From positions 1 through 13,216 of the forward strand of contig JAQVRG010000015.1 of assembly GCA_028701165.1 (NCBI GenBank): a stretch of 13,216 bases of DNA, written 5' to 3'. Source of the stretch: Eubacteriales bacterium. GTDB lineage: Bacteria > Bacillota > Clostridia > Christensenellales > CAG-138. The stretch's first letter is position 1. Each line of letters opens with the position of its first letter. Shown piece by piece: positions 1-6,974 of the stretch. The position numbers were made by a program, and so were the translations under genes. The notes beneath the pieces were generated by a model. The model did no database searches. It worked only from the letters and a program-made list of their open reading frames with translations, and was not told the DNA's origin.

Positions 1-519
1 AGCCGGCCTTCCGCGTGCAACGCGGCGGAGGCCTGCTTGGTGCACGAAGGAATCGCGGCGGCATTTTTGCCAAAGCTGCGGGCGCGGCTCATCGAAAAGC
101 GGCGAGATGAAGGCGCTGTGCCCGTAGAGCTGCTGACGGACGAGACGGCGCGACAAAGCATCGGCGGTACGCCCGCGACCGACGCGGATTTTGCGCGGGA
201 GCATCTTGCTTACGTTATGGGCGTGAAAGTCGTCAAGGACGTTGAAGCGGCCTTAGCGCATATCGCGCGCTTTGGCACGGGGCACAGCGAATGTATCGTG
301 ACGGAGAACAAAGAAACCGCCGCGCTGTTCGTGTCCCGTGTGGACTGCGCGGCGGTCTATGTCAATGCTTCCACCCGCTTTACGGACGGCGGGGAGTTCG
401 GCCTTGGCTGCGAGATGGGCATTTCCACCCAAAAGCTGCACGCGCGCGGCCCTATGGGGTTAAGGGAGCTGACAAGCTACAAATACGTTATTCACGGGAC
501 GGGGCAGATTCGCCCATGA
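1..519 (+). CDS. proA: Glutamate-5-semialdehyde dehydrogenase (gamma-glutamyl phosphate reductase), C-terminal part
   Basis: The reading frame is open at the left edge and encodes the last 172 residues of ProA; the family is about 415 residues, so the N-terminal NADPH-binding part lies outside. ProA reduces gamma-glutamyl phosphate to glutamate-5-semialdehyde with NADPH, the second step of proline synthesis, in the cytosol. The segment opens with the family motif RPSACNAAE, whose Cys (codon 16-18) is the catalytic nucleophile of this aldehyde-dehydrogenase fold. The family C-terminal block follows: YVNASTRFTDGG, then GISTQKLHARGPMG and the ELTSYKY segment. One small deviation is a Cys in GLGCEMG where Ala is usual. 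proB probably lies upstream but is not visible. The 3' end overlaps the convergent synthase gene by 32 bases, and I see no intrinsic terminator between them. Confidence 0.96.
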   Translation, partial: SRPSACNAAEACLVHEGIAAAFLPKLRARLIEKRRDEGAVPVELLTDETARQSIGGTPATDADFAREHLAYVMGVKVVKDVEAALAHIARFGTGHSECIVTENKETAALFVSRVDCAAVYVNASTRFTDGGEFGLGCEMGISTQKLHARGPMGLRELTSYKYVIHGTGQIRP

Positions 520-1867
520 CCGCGGCGCAGATCGCCTGCATCTCCGCGTCGCTTAGCGCGGTGGTGCGGCCCGCGTTATAATGCGCGTCCACCTTTTCCT
601 TTACGGCGGCCACAAGCGGGTCGCCTTTTTGTACGTCGCGGGGCAGCGCATGGTTGAGGTTCATCCAATAGGCGATCCCCGCTAAACCGCTGTGCGCGTC
701 CACCTTGACGACGTTCGGACGGTTGAGTATGGCGCCCGTATCGAAAATGCTGTAAATACGTTCGTCCTTTTGCAGCCCGTCCGCATGGATGCCTGCGCGC
801 GTGGAACAGAAATCCCGCCCCATAAAGGGCGTCTGCGGCGGAATGTCGTAGCCGATCTCGTTGGTGAAATAGTCCGCAAGCTCCGTAAGCACCGAAAGCT
901 CCATATCGTCCGATCGTCCGCGCAAGGAGCAGTATTCCATCACCATCGCTTCCAGCGGGCAGTTGCCCGTGCGCTCGCCGATACCGAGGAGGGAGCAGTT
1001 GACGGCGGACGCGCCGTACAGCCACGCGGAGGCGGCGTTGGTTACAACTTTGTAAAAATCGTTATGTCCATGCCATTCAAGCAGCGTGCTGTTGACGTTG
1101 GCGTAATGGCGCAGGCCGTAAATGATGCCCGGCACGCTGCGGGGTAACGAAGCGCCGGGATAGGATACGCCCAGCCCCAGCGTATCGCAGCAGCGGATCT
1201 TGATGGGAATGCCCGCGTCCTCGCTCAGCTCATGGAGCGCGTGCGCGAAGGGCACGACGAAGCCATAGAAATCGGCGCGCGTGATATCCTCGAAATGGCA
1301 GCGGGGGCGGATGCCGCGATCCAGCGCCATCTTGACAACGCCCAGATATTGATCCATCGCCTGCTTGCGGGTCATGTTCAGCTTTTTGAAGATGTGGTAA
1401 TCCGAGCAGCTTACCAATATCCCCGTTTCGCTTACGCCAAGCTCCTTGACGAGGTCGAAATCCTTTTCCGTGGCGCGTATCCACGTCGTGATCTCGGGGA
1501 ATTTGTAGCCCTTGAGGCGGCAAAGCTCGATGGCGCGCCGATCCTGCTCGCTGTAGACAAAAAATTCGCATTGCCGCACGACGCCGTGCGGGCCGGAAAG
1601 CCGATGCAGGTAGGTGTAAATCTGCGCGATCTGCTTGGGGGTAAAGGGTTCGCGCGATTGCTGCCCATCGCGGAAGGTGGTGTCCGTGATGAAGATCTCC
1701 TCCGGCATGTGCATGGGAACCAAGCGCTGGTTGAAGGCGACGCGCGGGATCTGCTCGTAATCGAAGAAATCCGGAAAGAGGTTCGGTTCGGGCACATCCT
1801 GCACGGTATAGGTATAATAGTTTTCCTTGAGAAGGTTGGAATGCGTATCATAAGTCAGACGGCTCAC
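488..1867 (-). CDS. DRE-TIM metallolyase, probable (Re)-citrate synthase (homocitrate/isopropylmalate synthase superfamily)
   Basis: This 459-residue cytosolic enzyme belongs to the HMGL-like family, which condenses an acyl-CoA with a 2-oxo acid. Visible motifs: TDTTFRDGQQS (61-71) with catalytic Arg66 and metal-binding Asp67; RCHFEDITRAD (189-199); WHGHND (265-270) with metal ligands His266 and His268; GIGERTGN (295-302); and AGIHADG (358-364). It ends without the LeuA regulatory domain, so it is not a typical isopropylmalate synthase. The roughly 55-residue N-terminal extension before the barrel and the EFFVYSEQDRRA and TTWIRATEKDF segments resemble, from memory, the group containing the Clostridium kluyveri Re-citrate synthase. 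Citrate synthesis from acetyl-CoA and oxaloacetate is therefore the favoured role; homocitrate synthase is the main alternative. The start is GTG, chosen because AAGGAGG (1884-1878) lies 10 bases upstream and the next in-frame Met is residue 52. The gene diverges from the GGDEF/EAL gene and converges on proA. Confidence 0.85.
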   Translation of the reverse strand: MSRLTYDTHSNLLKENYYTYTVQDVPEPNLFPDFFDYEQIPRVAFNQRLVPMHMPEEIFITDTTFRDGQQSREPFTPKQIAQIYTYLHRLSGPHGVVRQCEFFVYSEQDRRAIELCRLKGYKFPEITTWIRATEKDFDLVKELGVSETGILVSCSDYHIFKKLNMTRKQAMDQYLGVVKMALDRGIRPRCHFEDITRADFYGFVVPFAHALHELSEDAGIPIKIRCCDTLGLGVSYPGASLPRSVPGIIYGLRHYANVNSTLLEWHGHNDFYKVVTNAASAWLYGASAVNCSLLGIGERTGNCPLEAMVMEYCSLRGRSDDMELSVLTELADYFTNEIGYDIPPQTPFMGRDFCSTRAGIHADGLQKDERIYSIFDTGAILNRPNVVKVDAHSGLAGIAYWMNLNHALPRDVQKGDPLVAAVKEKVDAHYNAGRTTALSDAEMQAICAAVMGESAPSRE

Positions 1868-1916
1868 GGTGTTATTTCCTCCTTAGATGGCTTTCGTCAT
1901 ACTGTCTATAGCACGC

Positions 1917-1946
1917 ATTATAGCATACATGAATCATTGTATACAA
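1917..1946 (-). promoter_or_regulatory. Sigma-A promoter with extended -10 for the citrate-synthase-like gene
   Basis: On the minus strand, TGCTATAAT (1925-1917) is a perfect extended -10 element (TG, one base, TATAAT). Eighteen bases upstream lies TTGTAT (1946-1941), a weak -35 matching three of six consensus bases, as is common with extended -10 promoters. Transcription would start near 1910, giving a leader of about 43 bases that contains the AAGGAGG ribosome binding site. Confidence 0.7.
1937..1946. promoter_or_regulatory. Perfect palindrome TTGTATACAA over the -35 region, candidate operator
   Basis: TTGTATACAA is a perfect 10-base inverted repeat lying exactly on the weak -35 of the minus-strand promoter. 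It is nested inside a wider inverted repeat, GCATAC (1923-1928) and GTATGC (1947-1952). Its form is like operators of the GntR/FadR type (TTGT-TACAA). Binding there would block the promoter. No regulator gene is visible in the window, so the identity of the protein is inference. Confidence 0.45.
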
Positions 1947-1965
1947 GTATGCAATGAACTATATA

Positions 1966-1980
1966 TTACATTTTATGTAA
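1966..1980. repeat. Inverted repeat TTACAT-TTT-ATGTAA in the divergent intergenic region
   Basis: Two perfect 6-base arms are separated by three T residues, about 20 bases upstream of the -35 of the citrate-synthase-like gene and 20 bases before the cre-like site of the divergent gene. The position suits an upstream regulator site serving either promoter. The DNA here is very AT-rich, so chance is a real possibility. Confidence 0.3.
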
Positions 1981-1999
1981 AAAAAGCAGAAAATAGTCG

Positions 2000-2013
2000 T
2001 GAAAACGTTTTCG
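2000..2013. promoter_or_regulatory. Candidate cre/LacI-family operator (TGAAAACGTTTTCG)
   Basis: The core GAAAACGTTTTC (2001-2012) is a perfect 12-base palindrome. With its flanks it fits the Gram-positive CcpA cre consensus TGWAARCGYTWNCW at every position but the last. It sits about 90 bases upstream of the GGDEF/EAL start codon, immediately before an AT-rich run with -10-like hexamers (GATAAT 2020-2025, TATAAA 2025-2030). I could not settle on a clear -35, so the exact promoter of this gene is unknown. Any other LacI/GalR-type protein could use the same site. Confidence 0.5.
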
Positions 2014-2103
2014 CTTTATGATAATATAAAATCAATAGGAAAAATGGGGCGTCGGAGACATTGCGTTTCAGCGCTGCCATATCACGTTGGGAGCTTTTGA
2101 TAC

Positions 2104-5100
2104 ATGAAGAACGTGTCGCTGCCGCAAGCAACGGAACTGGATAAGCTGTCGTCTATCCAGTTTCAAAAACTGCTGGATTGTATGAGCGGCGGCGTGCGCC
2201 TTATCGGGGTTGGCGAGCATCTCTTTTCGGCCTATGCAAGTCCCGGTTATATGGAGCTTCCCGGCTCCGGTAGCCCGATATCGGAAAAAGAACCGCTTGA
2301 GAGCGTGTTCGCCGAGGACAGGGAAAAAATAGAAGCGACGCTGCGCGAGGGCGCGGCTTCAGAAAAGTATGTGGAATGCACATACAGGATGCTTGCGGAC
2401 GATCAGGTCTATTACCGTCATATGCGCGCGGTGCGCGTCCCCTACGAATCGCTTCAGGAACCGGTCATGCTTTGCGTTATTACGGATATTACGCGCGTGA
2501 CGCAAACGGCGGAAACGCTGGCATGGGGCAACGAACAGCTCAATTTGGCGTTGGATCGCATGAAGGCGCAGCTTTGGGAGGTGGATATCCCAACGGCTAC
2601 CTATCGCCTTTGGGATACGAAGGAATTCACCTATAACGATAATTATAAATTCGTGGGCGTGCCGGGTTGCTTCACGGAGCACAACTGGGTATACCCGGAA
2701 TCCATACCCGATATCACGGCGTTTTTTGAAGGCATGCTTGCCGGCAAGGCGGAGGATCAGTGCGCGGGTATCATGCGCCAGTTCGAATCCAACAAATTCA
2801 ACTGGATCAAGCTTTCCTACCGCATGCACTTCGATGAAAACGGCAAGCCAATGAAGGCTGTCGGCATTTCCGAGCGCTTTCCTAATATCCTTATTGAAAA
2901 ATCGAGATTTACACAGGAAAAGAAGCTGAACGACGCGATCAAGCACCGGCTTGTTGCGGCGGTGCAGGTCAATCTTACGCGGGACAGGGTGGAGCAGAGC
3001 TATATCGGCGGGACAAGCCTGCTTGACGGCTTTACCTTGATGACGGCGCAGGATATGTTCGAGGAAAACATCCGCACCATGGTCAATGATGAGGATATCG
3101 CGCGCTACTGTGCGAAGATGGCGCCCTCCACCATACGCAACGCCTACGATCACGGCAGCGAGTGGACGATGACGACCTATCGCCGCAAGGATAAGAGCGG
3201 CAACGTACGTTGGGCGACGCTTTCCTGCATATTGATCGCGGAGCCTGTCAGCGGCGATTTGTACGGATTCGCGTATGTGCAGGATGTAGACCGCATCAAG
3301 CGCTGGGAGCTTTCCCTGCCCGTACGGGTGGAGAACGATCCCGAAACGCGGCTGTATACCAAGAATACCGCGCACGCGCTTGCCAAGCATGTATTGCAGG
3401 AGGCGGGTACGTCAAGCCGCATTTGCGCCATGGTGGCGGTGGATTTTTCCAGCCTCCGCGACGTTGTGGAAAAGATCAGCTACTCCATGGGCAGCCGCGC
3501 GATCCTGTCCCTTGGCCGCCTGTTCCGTTTCCTGCTCAACGAAGACTGCATCGTGGCAAGGGACGACGATTATCGTTTCACGATCTTTATTCCCGCCGAA
3601 ACCTCCCGCAAGAAGGCGGAGATGACGGTGCGGGATCTTATAGGCAACGTGGAGCGCATGCGGGACGCGATCAGCGTGTCCGAGCCGCTGACGCTTTACG
3701 TCGGCATCGCCATGGCAAGCTGCAAGGAGGCGGACGCGGAGACGCTCTACGCGCAGGCGATGCGCGCGTGCGCGCTGGCCGGCCGCTCCAAGGAACGCAT
3801 CCATGTCTATTCGCCAAGGACGGACAGCGAATCCATCCAAAGCAGTTTTGCGACCTTTGACGCCGACGCGGAGTGCCCGCTGACCAAGGACGAGAGCGAA
3901 ACCTACGCGCGGTGTCTTGCGACGCTGTTAAAAAACGATTCTTATAATGATGCGACCAATGAAATGATGGGTGTGCTGGGCGAGTATTACGACGCTTCGC
4001 GTATTTATATCATTTCGCTCCAGCAGCTTAACGGTGCCGAGGACGCCAGCCGGGAATGGCTTGCTTACGGTAAGAATGCCGCTTTGGAGCACGCCAGAAA
4101 AATGTCGGTGGCCAAGCACCCGTCCATTCAGCGCGCGCTGGAGGAACGAAGCGTCGCGCTTTTAGGCAGCGCAACGCCCGACGTTACCCTTTCGGCGGAC
4201 GGTATTTGGAATCTGACGGTGATTCCTTTCTTGGATAGGGAATCCGTGCTGGGGTGTCTTTGCATAGAGAACGCGGAGGCGCACTTTGGCGAGACGGCAA
4301 TATTGATCATGCTTTCGGCCGTGCTGGTAGCCGCGCACCGCAAGAGTGTCGCGGCGGCGACGGCGCAAAGCGGCGGCCAGTTTGACCGTTTGACGGGACT
4401 TTTGAACCGCGAGGCGTGCATGGCTGTGGTGAAGAAAACGAACGGGGACGCCATCAGCTCCCTGGGGGTGTTCTTTGCGGACATCAACGGCCTTTCACAG
4501 GTCAATCAGGAGATGGGTATGGATTACGGCGATAATCTGATCCGCTTCTGCGCGTCCACCGTAAAAGGGGAGTTCCGCCTCAATGAAATTTACCGTTATT
4601 CCGGCGACGAGCTGCTCGTATTGTGCATGAACATTACGCACGACGAATTCACCAAGCGATGCGAAAGCATTCGCCGCGTGTTCGACACGGTCTATCCGGG
4701 ACGCATGAGCATCGGCTGCACTTGGGCGGACAGCGATATCAACATGCTCAAGATGCTGGATCATTCGGTCAAGCTTTCCACGCTTTCCAAACAATCCTAC
4801 TACCTTAACGAGATGAACGGCAGCAAGCATATGAAGTCCGAAGCGCTTCGCGTGCTGCTTGAGCACCTTGCGGCAAAACGCTTCCGGGTTTGGTTCCAGC
4901 CCAAGGCCGACGTTTCTACGGGCGAGATCGTAGGCGCCGAGGCGTTGGTGCGCTTGTTCGATCCGCAGCGCGGCATCGTGGGGCCGCAGGAGTTCATTCC
5001 CATATTTGAGCGCGGGCACGCCATACGGGAACTGGATTTCTTTGTGCTCAACGAGACCCTGCGCCAGATGCAGGAATGGAAGAACAACGGCAAGCGCGTC

Positions 5101-5613
5101 GTGCCTGTATCCGTTAACTATTCGCGCGCGACCCTGCTTGATCCCAAGGCGCTGGAAACGACGCTGGAGATTTTTAACCGCTACGATGTGCCGATGAACA
5201 TGTTGGAGATCGAGATCACGGAAAGCATAGGGGAGCTTGAGCACGCGACCATTGCGCGCGCGTGCAGCCAATTCCGCAAAAACGGCTTTAGGCTGGCGCT
5301 GGATGATTTCGGCTCTGCCTATTCGAGCATGGCGGTGCTTGCCAATGTGCAGTTTGACGCCGTCAAGGTGGATAAAAGCATCATCAACAATATCGTTACC
5401 AACAACGTGAGCCGATCCATTGTGGAAAGCACGCTGCGCATCTGCAACGAAAACGGCGCGGACTGCATCGCGGAGGGCGTTGAAACCGCGGAGCAGGCGG
5501 AAGCGCTGCATGCGGTAGGCAACATCAAGGCGCAGGGATATTTTTACAACAAACCTTTGCCGGCAGACGTGTTTGCCGACGAATACTTGAAACCGGAGGA
5601 GACGGAAGTATGA
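2104..5613 (+). CDS. Multidomain c-di-GMP signalling protein: PAS x3, degenerate GGDEF, GAF-like, GGDEF, EAL
   Basis: This 1169-residue protein shows no membrane segment or signal peptide, so it is probably a cytosolic sensor of the c-di-GMP system. Order: three PAS-like folds (about 18-125, 140-265, 285-410); a degenerate GGDEF fold (412-570) that begins DPETRLYTKN and has RDDDYRF (486-492) in place of the signature; a GAF-like region (605-750); a second GGDEF domain (760-905) with SGDEL (833-837), metal Asp793 and Asn801 but no RxxD I-site; and a C-terminal EAL domain (915-1160). The EAL site looks complete: Glu946 in EAL, Asn1005, Glu1037 in EITES, Asp1067-Asp1068, Lys1088, Glu1124 and Gln1144. 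Hydrolysis of c-di-GMP to pGpG is therefore the likely output. The SGDEL domain may bind GTP as a regulator or keep weak cyclase activity. GGGAG (2089-2093) lies 10 bases before the ATG. The stop codon overlaps the next start as ATGA. The individual PAS and GAF limits are approximate. Confidence 0.9.
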   Translation: MKNVSLPQATELDKLSSIQFQKLLDCMSGGVRLIGVGEHLFSAYASPGYMELPGSGSPISEKEPLESVFAEDREKIEATLREGAASEKYVECTYRMLADDQVYYRHMRAVRVPYESLQEPVMLCVITDITRVTQTAETLAWGNEQLNLALDRMKAQLWEVDIPTATYRLWDTKEFTYNDNYKFVGVPGCFTEHNWVYPESIPDITAFFEGMLAGKAEDQCAGIMRQFESNKFNWIKLSYRMHFDENGKPMKAVGISERFPNILIEKSRFTQEKKLNDAIKHRLVAAVQVNLTRDRVEQSYIGGTSLLDGFTLMTAQDMFEENIRTMVNDEDIARYCAKMAPSTIRNAYDHGSEWTMTTYRRKDKSGNVRWATLSCILIAEPVSGDLYGFAYVQDVDRIKRWELSLPVRVENDPETRLYTKNTAHALAKHVLQEAGTSSRICAMVAVDFSSLRDVVEKISYSMGSRAILSLGRLFRFLLNEDCIVARDDDYRFTIFIPAETSRKKAEMTVRDLIGNVERMRDAISVSEPLTLYVGIAMASCKEADAETLYAQAMRACALAGRSKERIHVYSPRTDSESIQSSFATFDADAECPLTKDESETYARCLATLLKNDSYNDATNEMMGVLGEYYDASRIYIISLQQLNGAEDASREWLAYGKNAALEHARKMSVAKHPSIQRALEERSVALLGSATPDVTLSADGIWNLTVIPFLDRESVLGCLCIENAEAHFGETAILIMLSAVLVAAHRKSVAAATAQSGGQFDRLTGLLNREACMAVVKKTNGDAISSLGVFFADINGLSQVNQEMGMDYGDNLIRFCASTVKGEFRLNEIYRYSGDELLVLCMNITHDEFTKRCESIRRVFDTVYPGRMSIGCTWADSDINMLKMLDHSVKLSTLSKQSYYLNEMNGSKHMKSEALRVLLEHLAAKRFRVWFQPKADVSTGEIVGAEALVRLFDPQRGIVGPQEFIPIFERGHAIRELDFFVLNETLRQMQEWKNNGKRVVPVSVNYSRATLLDPKALETTLEIFNRYDVPMNMLEIEITESIGELEHATIARACSQFRKNGFRLALDDFGSAYSSMAVLANVQFDAVKVDKSIINNIVTNNVSRSIVESTLRICNENGADCIAEGVETAEQAEALHAVGNIKAQGYFYNKPLPADVFADEYLKPEETEV

Positions 5614-6890
5614 CAAGACCCTATCTTCAAATGACGCAGGAAGAACTAAAGCAGGAATATGCGGCTGTTTGCGCCGCCTACGAAAACGCGAAGAGCAAGA
5701 ACCTTAAGCTGAACATGGCGCGCGGCAAGCCCGGACGCGAGCAGCTTGACGGCGTTTCCGATATCCTTACGGTGCTTTCGGACGCGGCGGACTGCTTTGA
5801 CGACGGACTGGACGTGCGCAACTATGGGGAGCTGATGGGCGTTCCTGCGGCACGAAGGTATTTTGCGGAGCTTTTAGGCGTGCGTCCCGAGCAGACCTTT
5901 ATCGGCGGCAGCGCGAGTTTGCAGCTCATGTTCGACACCATATCCAAGGCTTATACGCACGGGCTGCTGCACAGCGAAAAGCCGTGGAGCAAGCTCGAGC
6001 GCGTCAAGTTCCTTTGCCCGTCGCCCGGTTATGATCGCCATTTTAAAATCACAGAAACCTTCGGCGCCGAGATGATCGTCATTCCCATGACGGCGGAGGG
6101 CCCCGACATGGATATGGTGGAAAAGTACATACAGGATCCCGACGTGCGCGGCATGTGGTGCGTTCCCAAGTACTCCAACCCCGGCGGCGTCATCTACAGC
6201 GACGCTACGGTGCGGCGTATTGCCGCTATGAAGCCGGCGGCGAAGGATTTCCTTTTGATGTGGGACAACGCGTACTGTGTGCACGAATTTGACGGCGATT
6301 TTGTGCCCTTTGAAGATATCCTTTCCCTCTGCGCCGCGGCTGGAAATCCGGATATGCCCTTTGAGTTTGCGTCAACCTCCAAGATCACCCTGCCCGGCAG
6401 CGGCATATCCGTGATGGCGGCGAGCGAGGCGAACCTTGCGTATATGCAGAAGCTCTTGACCGTACAGATCATCAGCTTTGATAAAGTGAACCAGCTTCGC
6501 CATGTGCGCTATCTTAAGGATAAAGCGCACACGCTGGAGATCATGAAGCGCCACGCCGCGGTTTTAAAGCCGCGTTTTGAAGCCGTGCTGTATGCGTTGG
6601 ATACGAACATCGCGCCTTTGGATATCGCCAAATGGAATCGGCCTAAGGGCGGTTACTTTGTCAGCGTAGACGCTATGTCTGGTACGGCGAAGCGCACCCT
6701 TGCCCTTTGCAAGGAGGCGGGCGTTACGATGACGGGCGCGGGTGCTACCTTCCCCTACGGCAAGGATCCGCAGGACAGCAATATCCGCATTGCACCCAGC
6801 TTCCCGCCCATCGAGGAATTGCGCGACGCGATGGAGGTATTCTGCCTGTGCCTGCGCATGGCGGCGTTGGAGAGGTGCATGAACGCCTAA
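5610..6890 (+). CDS. PLP-dependent aminotransferase, aspartate aminotransferase-like (PF12897 type)
   Basis: This 426-residue fold-type I aminotransferase probably moves the amino group of aspartate to 2-oxoglutarate, giving oxaloacetate and glutamate. Motifs: LNMARGKPG near 33-41; YSNPGG with cofactor-contacting Asn190; WDNAY with Asp219 (pyridine nitrogen) and Tyr222; STSK with the Schiff-base Lys258; and SNIRIAPSFP with the substrate-carboxylate Arg393. Length and motif order fit the aspartate aminotransferase subgroup that includes Corynebacterium glutamicum AspT, often annotated as MocR-type aminotransferase, but there is no DNA-binding domain here. Exact substrate is inferred. GGAGGAG (5595-5601) sits 8 bases before the ATG, and the start overlaps the stop of the EAL gene (ATGA), so translation is probably coupled. 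Its product and substrate connect it to the citrate-synthase-like enzyme, which would consume oxaloacetate. Confidence 0.9.
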   Translation: MTRPYLQMTQEELKQEYAAVCAAYENAKSKNLKLNMARGKPGREQLDGVSDILTVLSDAADCFDDGLDVRNYGELMGVPAARRYFAELLGVRPEQTFIGGSASLQLMFDTISKAYTHGLLHSEKPWSKLERVKFLCPSPGYDRHFKITETFGAEMIVIPMTAEGPDMDMVEKYIQDPDVRGMWCVPKYSNPGGVIYSDATVRRIAAMKPAAKDFLLMWDNAYCVHEFDGDFVPFEDILSLCAAAGNPDMPFEFASTSKITLPGSGISVMAASEANLAYMQKLLTVQIISFDKVNQLRHVRYLKDKAHTLEIMKRHAAVLKPRFEAVLYALDTNIAPLDIAKWNRPKGGYFVSVDAMSGTAKRTLALCKEAGVTMTGAGATFPYGKDPQDSNIRIAPSFPPIEELRDAMEVFCLCLRMAALERCMNA

Positions 6891-6911
6891 GCTTTTTTAT
6901 CCTGTTGGAGT

Positions 6912-6936
6912 GACCGTGCATATTCCTTGCACGGTC
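6912..6936 (+). other. Nine-base-pair hairpin between the aminotransferase and diguanylate cyclase genes
   Basis: GACCGTGCA (6912-6920) pairs perfectly with TGCACGGTC (6928-6936) around a 7-base loop. It is followed by TGGCTTGTT rather than a clean T-tract, so it is at best a weak terminator; it could instead be an attenuator or an mRNA-processing barrier. It ends 24 bases before the ribosome binding site of the cyclase gene. No convincing promoter was found in the 84-base gap (6891-6974), so the cyclase may be read through from upstream. Confidence 0.5.
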
Positions 6937-6974
6937 TGGCTTGTTCCCCAAAGTGCGGCGAGGAGCGCAAAGCG

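Noticed and set aside
1232..1957. 241-codon plus-strand open frame opposite the citrate-synthase-like gene
   Set aside because: It is antisense to a gene with complete family motifs, has no good ribosome binding site, and runs through the promoter region of the opposite gene.
2026..2103. Possible c-di-GMP riboswitch in the leader of the GGDEF/EAL gene
   Set aside because: The leader is only about 75 bases, and I could not see the conserved GEMM core, tetraloop or receptor. No riboswitch call is justified.
4495..5616. 373-codon open frame on the minus strand opposite the EAL domain; a similar 343-codon frame at 2359-3390
   Set aside because: The plus-strand frame has clear GGDEF/EAL motifs. 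The antisense translations are rich in Arg, His and Ala with no recognisable domain, as expected from GC-rich codon bias.
6873..6898. Weak terminator at the end of the aminotransferase gene (AGGTG/CGCCT stem, then six T)
   Set aside because: The stem has only five pairs including a G-T, and four bases separate it from the T-run. It is too weak to call.
6927..6974. TTG start for the diguanylate cyclase, giving a 662-residue protein
   Set aside because: The codon lies inside the 9-base-pair hairpin and lacks a ribosome binding site. ATG 6975 has AGGAG at the right distance and places the first membrane helix near the N-terminus.
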